From: Anaerorhabdus furcosa
GTDB lineage: Bacteria > Bacillota_I > Bacilli_A > Erysipelotrichales > Erysipelotrichaceae
Direction: 5' to 3'
NCBI RefSeq assembly: GCF_900167375.1
Contig: NZ_FUWY01000001.1
Span: 62,001-126,000 of the forward strand
DNA: 64,000 nt
The position numbers and the translations under genes were made by a program. Of this stretch, positions 61,976 to 64,000 are shown one piece after another (position 1 is the stretch's first letter; every line of letters begins with the position of its first letter). The notes beneath the pieces are model-generated. The model was not told where the DNA came from and did no database searches. It saw only the letters and a program-made list of their open reading frames with translations.

Positions 61976-62713
61976 CTAATCAATTAAGTCAGCACTTTTT
62001 ATTTCTCTTAGCACATCAAAGCCATCATTAGATAGATCTGTATGTCCAAAGTATACTTTTCCTCCGTTGATTCCTGGACCCGACGCTAAATGTTTAATAT
62101 ACTCAATTTGACTGAAATCATTTACAAAATATACCCAGATATCATTGGTCTTGAAATTATTACTTTGATACTTCACTTGTTCATTTAACTCTTTAAGTTT
62201 CTCTATATACTTATCTGCTTCTTCATAATCATTCACCTGAATTGCAATAAAAAATGTAAATATCTTACAGTCAGTATTCCAGAAACTATCGCATTTACCA
62301 TCATTAGCTAAGTTATCTTTTTCGTCTACGAAAAGTAGTATACCCGTGTTTAGAATTCCTTCTATCTTATCTTGATAAATATTGTTCATTTTTATTGTAT
62401 ATTGAATTTGACTATATTCCCTTTTCTCTAATTCTTCCACTTTTAGATTCGTAGACAACTTAGTGCCTGATATTGGATAATCCGGATATTTATCACTCAA
62501 TAATACATAACTGCATGATTTTACATTGCCATATTTCTTTTCCTCAACTACACGACAACTAAATTCATCAACTGTGAACTTATCATTGAATTCTTTCTTA
62601 AAATTATTTACTATCGTATCTCTTAAAGTATCATCATCAATGTTCAAATAATCTACTTTAGCACTACATCCAACTAATATCATAATTAATATAGCAATTA
62701 AATATTTTTTCAT
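61976..62713 (-). CDS. Orphan lipoprotein of unknown function
   Basis: 245 residues. Lipobox ILVGC (Cys16) followed directly by a folded domain. Several Tyr/Asp-rich beta segments and cysteines (near 48, 67, 137, 146) are seen; no family is recognised. It is a single gene in the gene-poor tract. Similar only in style to the lipoprotein at 61173. Confidence 0.65.
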   Translation of the reverse strand: MKKYLIAILIMILVGCSAKVDYLNIDDDTLRDTIVNNFKKEFNDKFTVDEFSCRVVEEKKYGNVKSCSYVLLSDKYPDYPISGTKLSTNLKVEELEKREYSQIQYTIKMNNIYQDKIEGILNTGILLFVDEKDNLANDGKCDSFWNTDCKIFTFFIAIQVNDYEEADKYIEKLKELNEQVKYQSNNFKTNDIWVYFVNDFSQIEYIKHLASGPGINGGKVYFGHTDLSNDGFDVLREIKSADLID

Positions 62714-63042
62714 CTTTTACGCTCCTAATTTATTAATAGCCGGTTAAGTAATTGAAATAATTCACTATTCCTTATTATATATATTATATAATTAACATTT
62801 GTAATAAACCAACCATATTGGTCGCAATATTATGACCACTAATTATATTAATATTATTAGATTCTTATTTTGAATACCCATTACAATGGCATCCTAATAT
62901 TTATGACCAAACCTTTGCTATACTATTGTGATGCAATACCTAGCAATCCTACTTATTTTACATACTTAACAAATTCTAGAATTGTATTTACTTAATGATA
63001 TTTATAGTTTCTACAATCGAATATCTTTGACAAAACAACAAA
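62714..63042. other. AT-rich intergenic tract with no recognised gene
   Basis: Only low-complexity AT sequence and a TGGTC...GACCA inverted repeat near 62818-62837 are seen. No RNA gene or ORF can be supported. Confidence 0.45.
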
Positions 63043-63064
63043 AAACCCTTTTTACAAAGGGTTT
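63043..63064 (-). terminator. Terminator of the tRNA pair
   Basis: AAACCCTTT (63043-63051) pairs with AAAGGGTTT (63056-63064), minus-strand TTTTTTG after it. Confidence 0.85.
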
Positions 63065-63070
63065 TTTTGA

Positions 63071-63086
63071 CGCGATATTTATCGCG
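63071..63086 (-). other. CGCGATA hairpin between tRNA-Asp and the terminator
   Basis: CGCGATA, TT, TATCGCG: a perfect 7-base inverted repeat in the trailer of the tRNA transcript. It may guide 3' processing. Confidence 0.45.
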
Positions 63087-63097
63087 GCACTTATAAA

Positions 63098-63173
63098 TGG
63101 CGGTCCGGACGGGAATCGAACCCGCGATCTCCTCCGTGACAGGGAGGCATGTTAACCGCTACACCACCGGACC
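63098..63173 (-). tRNA. tRNA-Asp (GTC)
   Basis: GGTCCGG/CCGGACC acceptor, D arm GTGTAGCGGTTAACAT, anticodon loop CTGTCAC (GTC), T arm GCGGGTTCGATTCCCGT, G discriminator and encoded CCA. It lies six bases after tRNA-Ser in one transcript. Confidence 0.96.
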
Positions 63174-63179
63174 ATATTA

Positions 63180-63270
63180 TGGCGAAGAAGGAGGGATTTG
63201 AACCCTCGCGCCAGTTTCCCGACCTATACCCTTAGCAGGGGCACCTCTTCAGCCTCTTGAGTACTTCTTC
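63180..63270 (-). tRNA. tRNA-Ser (GCT)
   Basis: 91 bases with the long variable arm of class II tRNAs. Acceptor GAAGAAG/CTTCTTC, anticodon loop CTGCTAA (GCT), T arm GAGGGTTCAAATCCCTC, G discriminator and encoded CCA. Confidence 0.95.
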
Positions 63271-63295
63271 ATGTAATACTTAACAGTGCTATATC

Positions 63296-63324
63296 ATAGT
63301 ACCATAAAGCATTTTTGAAGGCAA
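63296..63324 (-). promoter_or_regulatory. Promoter of the tRNA-Ser/tRNA-Asp unit
   Basis: Minus strand TTGCCT (63324-63319), 17 bases, TACTAT (63301-63296) with TGG before it. Confidence 0.7.
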
Positions 63325-63369
63325 GTACTTTTTTCTTATTTTTTTAATTTTTTATAAGAGAAATTTCAA

Positions 63370-64000
63370 TTACATAATTGCTGCTTCAAGAGCGATTTTC
63401 ATCATATTTGTAAATGAATTTTGACGCTCCTCTGCAGTTGTAACTTCACTTGTTACAAAGCTATCTGAAATTGTTACTAAACATGCCGCATGTTTATTTA
63501 ATACTTTAGCATTGTGAAATAATGCAAAACTTTCCATTTCTACACAAGTACATTTCTTTTCATCAACTAAGACTTTAACATAATCCAATCCACCTTCACG
63601 ATAGAATACATCTGATGAATGAATACAAGATTCTATAACAGGAATACCTACTTGATTTGAAGCGAGTTTAATTTTCCCATTTAATACTTCAGATGGATAA
63701 GTTTTATCTTCTGTATATCCGCTTTGTACACGTGCATAACTTGATTCACTGTATGCACTATTTGCTAAGACAACATCAAATACTTTTAAATCTGCTGTAT
63801 ATCCTCCTGCTGATCCAATACGGATGATATTTTCAACTCCATATTGAGTATAAAGTTCATAAGAATAAATACCAATACTTGGCATACCCATTCCTGAACC
63901 CATTACAGAAATTTCTTTTCCTTTATATGTTCCAGTATAACCGAACATATTACGTACAGTGTTGAATTGTACAGGATTTTCTAAGAATGTTTCTGCGATA
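63370..64000 (-). CDS. deoD: Purine nucleoside phosphorylase DeoD, 5' end beyond the window
   Basis: About 210 codons are visible; the frame is open at the right edge, so roughly 25 N-terminal residues are missing relative to the ~236-residue family. Motifs seen are AETFLENP, NMFGYTGTYKGKEISVMGSGMGMPS, IRIGSAGG for the phosphate site, CVEMESFALF for the ribose site, and ISDSFVT with the catalytic Asp. It cleaves purine nucleosides with phosphate. The preceding tRNA unit has its own promoter. Confidence 0.93.
   Translation of the reverse strand, partial: IAETFLENPVQFNTVRNMFGYTGTYKGKEISVMGSGMGMPSIGIYSYELYTQYGVENIIRIGSAGGYTADLKVFDVVLANSAYSESSYARVQSGYTEDKTYPSEVLNGKIKLASNQVGIPVIESCIHSSDVFYREGGLDYVKVLVDEKKCTCVEMESFALFHNAKVLNKHAACLVTISDSFVTSEVTTAEERQNSFTNMMKIALEAAIM

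Overview
The window looks like an AT-rich chromosome segment from an anaerobic, low-GC Gram-positive bacterium (Bacillota), plausibly a gut Erysipelotrichia. The basis is the oxygen-sensitive NrdD/NrdG reductase, ECF-type vitamin transporters, folate and cobalamin riboswitches, lipobox lipoproteins, strong AGGAGG-type ribosome sites and typical sigma-A promoters. The taxonomic placement is inference. Most genes are on the minus strand. I see no prophage, intact insertion sequence, CRISPR array or rRNA operon.

Layout. 0-4.3 kb: an edge-truncated HPr kinase/PEPCK-like P-loop protein, a SpoU methyltransferase and two U32 (TrhP-like) proteins. 4.3-5.1 kb: a promoter, tetrahydrofolate riboswitch and folT. 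5.1-12.3 kb: a CapA-like protein lacking its metal site, two PHP-domain proteins, a YggS PLP protein, an aminotransferase, a HAD phosphatase and threonine aldolase. 12.3-15 kb: anaerobic ribonucleotide reductase. 15.1-16.9 kb: a cobalamin-riboswitch operon (adenosyltransferase-like, ECF S-component, DUF4430 protein). 17-22.8 kb: oppABCDF, with an array of repeats upstream of oppA. 22.8-32.9 kb: housekeeping genes (CBS/DRTGG pyrophosphatase, AzlCD, nitroreductase, MetAP, M18 peptidase, dUTPase, patatin, lipoprotein, polysaccharide deacetylase, flavodoxin). 33-39.3 kb: an AfuABC/FbpABC-like ABC transporter with a perfect catabolite-response element upstream, and a YesM/YesN-type two-component system. 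39.4-41.6 kb: a chromate-transporter pair with a divergent LysR regulator.

41.6-49.6 kb is the most unusual functional block. It holds a compact type IV filament operon: transglutaminase lipoprotein, PilC/GspF platform protein, four small one-TM pilin-like proteins, PilT and a BTAD regulator with a degenerate GGDEF-like C-terminus. It is followed by a REC-GGDEF protein and a free-standing Hpt protein. No PilB extension ATPase, prepilin peptidase or canonical pilin leader is in view. Beside it (50.2-59.6 kb) lies a single gene for a ~3,130-residue surface protein with about 24 modules of four alternating types, ended by a transmembrane anchor instead of a sortase signal.

59.7-63 kb is a gene-poor, very AT-rich tract with apparent gene remnants, an orphan PTS EIIB-like protein without its phosphocysteine, and two orphan lipoproteins. 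The window closes with tRNA-Asp and tRNA-Ser and an edge-truncated purine nucleoside phosphorylase. Together the genes suggest a peptide-, vitamin- and carbohydrate-scavenging anaerobe with a second-messenger-linked surface and filament locus.
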